From contig JADZDN010000366.1 of assembly GCA_020851015.1 (NCBI GenBank), positions 1 through 5,787 on the forward strand: 5,787 nt of DNA, given 5' to 3'. Each line of letters opens with the position of its first letter. The first letter of the stretch is position 1. Source of the DNA: Alphaproteobacteria bacterium (GTDB taxonomy: Bacteria > Pseudomonadota > Alphaproteobacteria > JAEULC01). The notes beneath the pieces are model-generated. The model saw nothing but the letters and a program-made list of their open reading frames with translations, was not told where the DNA came from and did no database searches. Position numbers and translations under genes: made by a program. Positions 5,721 to 5,787 of this stretch are shown piece by piece.

Positions 5721-5787
5721 AAAGACGGATTGATCCGCCACGACATCACGGACGCGGCGCCAGACAAAGCGAGAGGGTTTCTTGCGC

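Larger units (their letters stand above)
5438..5787. other. non-coding intergenic stretch with several repeat-like elements
   Basis: No credible gene is seen in these 350 bases. Reading frames on both strands are short, of low complexity, and interrupted by the repeats listed separately. Besides those, a small inverted repeat GCATT-N6-AATGC (5529-5533/5540-5544) is present. The last ~65 bases (5721-5787) show no recognisable element. They could include the start of an adjoining gene's upstream region or, on the - strand, the 3' end of a gene beyond the window, but nothing here decides this. Confidence 0.6.

Noticed and set aside
5060..5767. A - strand frame over higA and the downstream repeats
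   Set aside because: It reads antisense through higA and through repeats, including the PWVKPGHDG peptide typical of false calls on intergenic repeats.

Overview
The window is a GC-rich (roughly two-thirds G+C by eye) proteobacterial segment with tightly packed genes, all on the + strand. Codon usage, overlapping genes and the style of the downstream intergenic repeat fit an alphaproteobacterium (Rhodospirillales- or Hyphomicrobiales-like). That placement is an inference; the window has no taxonomic marker gene.

Layout: (1) 1-2255 is a tripartite TRAP transporter: the 3' end of a DctP-type periplasmic binding protein, the small membrane subunit DctQ, and the large permease DctM, which overlaps dctQ by 4 bp (ATGA). 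(2) 2305-3291 is a GlxA/GbdR-type regulator, with a DJ-1/PfpI-like sensory domain and an AraC-type DNA-binding domain. (3) 3292-4815 is a trimethylamine methyltransferase (MttB) superfamily protein whose ATG directly follows the regulator's stop codon. It is a full-length reading frame with no in-frame amber codon, so it belongs to the non-pyrrolysine branch. (4) 4816-5437 is a HigB/HigA toxin-antitoxin module with its own AT-rich promoter region. (5) 5438-5787 is non-coding and repeat-rich: a degenerate intergenic repeat, a long C-rich/G-rich hairpin with a G-quadruplex motif, and a short CACCAAG direct repeat.

Working model (inference): the TRAP system imports a small organic solute, the GbdR-like regulator senses a methylated-amine-type ligand or catabolite, and the MttB homologue demethylates a quaternary or tertiary amine (a glycine-betaine-, proline-betaine- or carnitine-like compound) onto a corrinoid protein. 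No corrinoid protein, corrinoid reactivase or methyl-acceptor gene is visible here, so these must be elsewhere if the model holds. The toxin-antitoxin pair looks like an unrelated accessory insertion just downstream of the catabolic genes.
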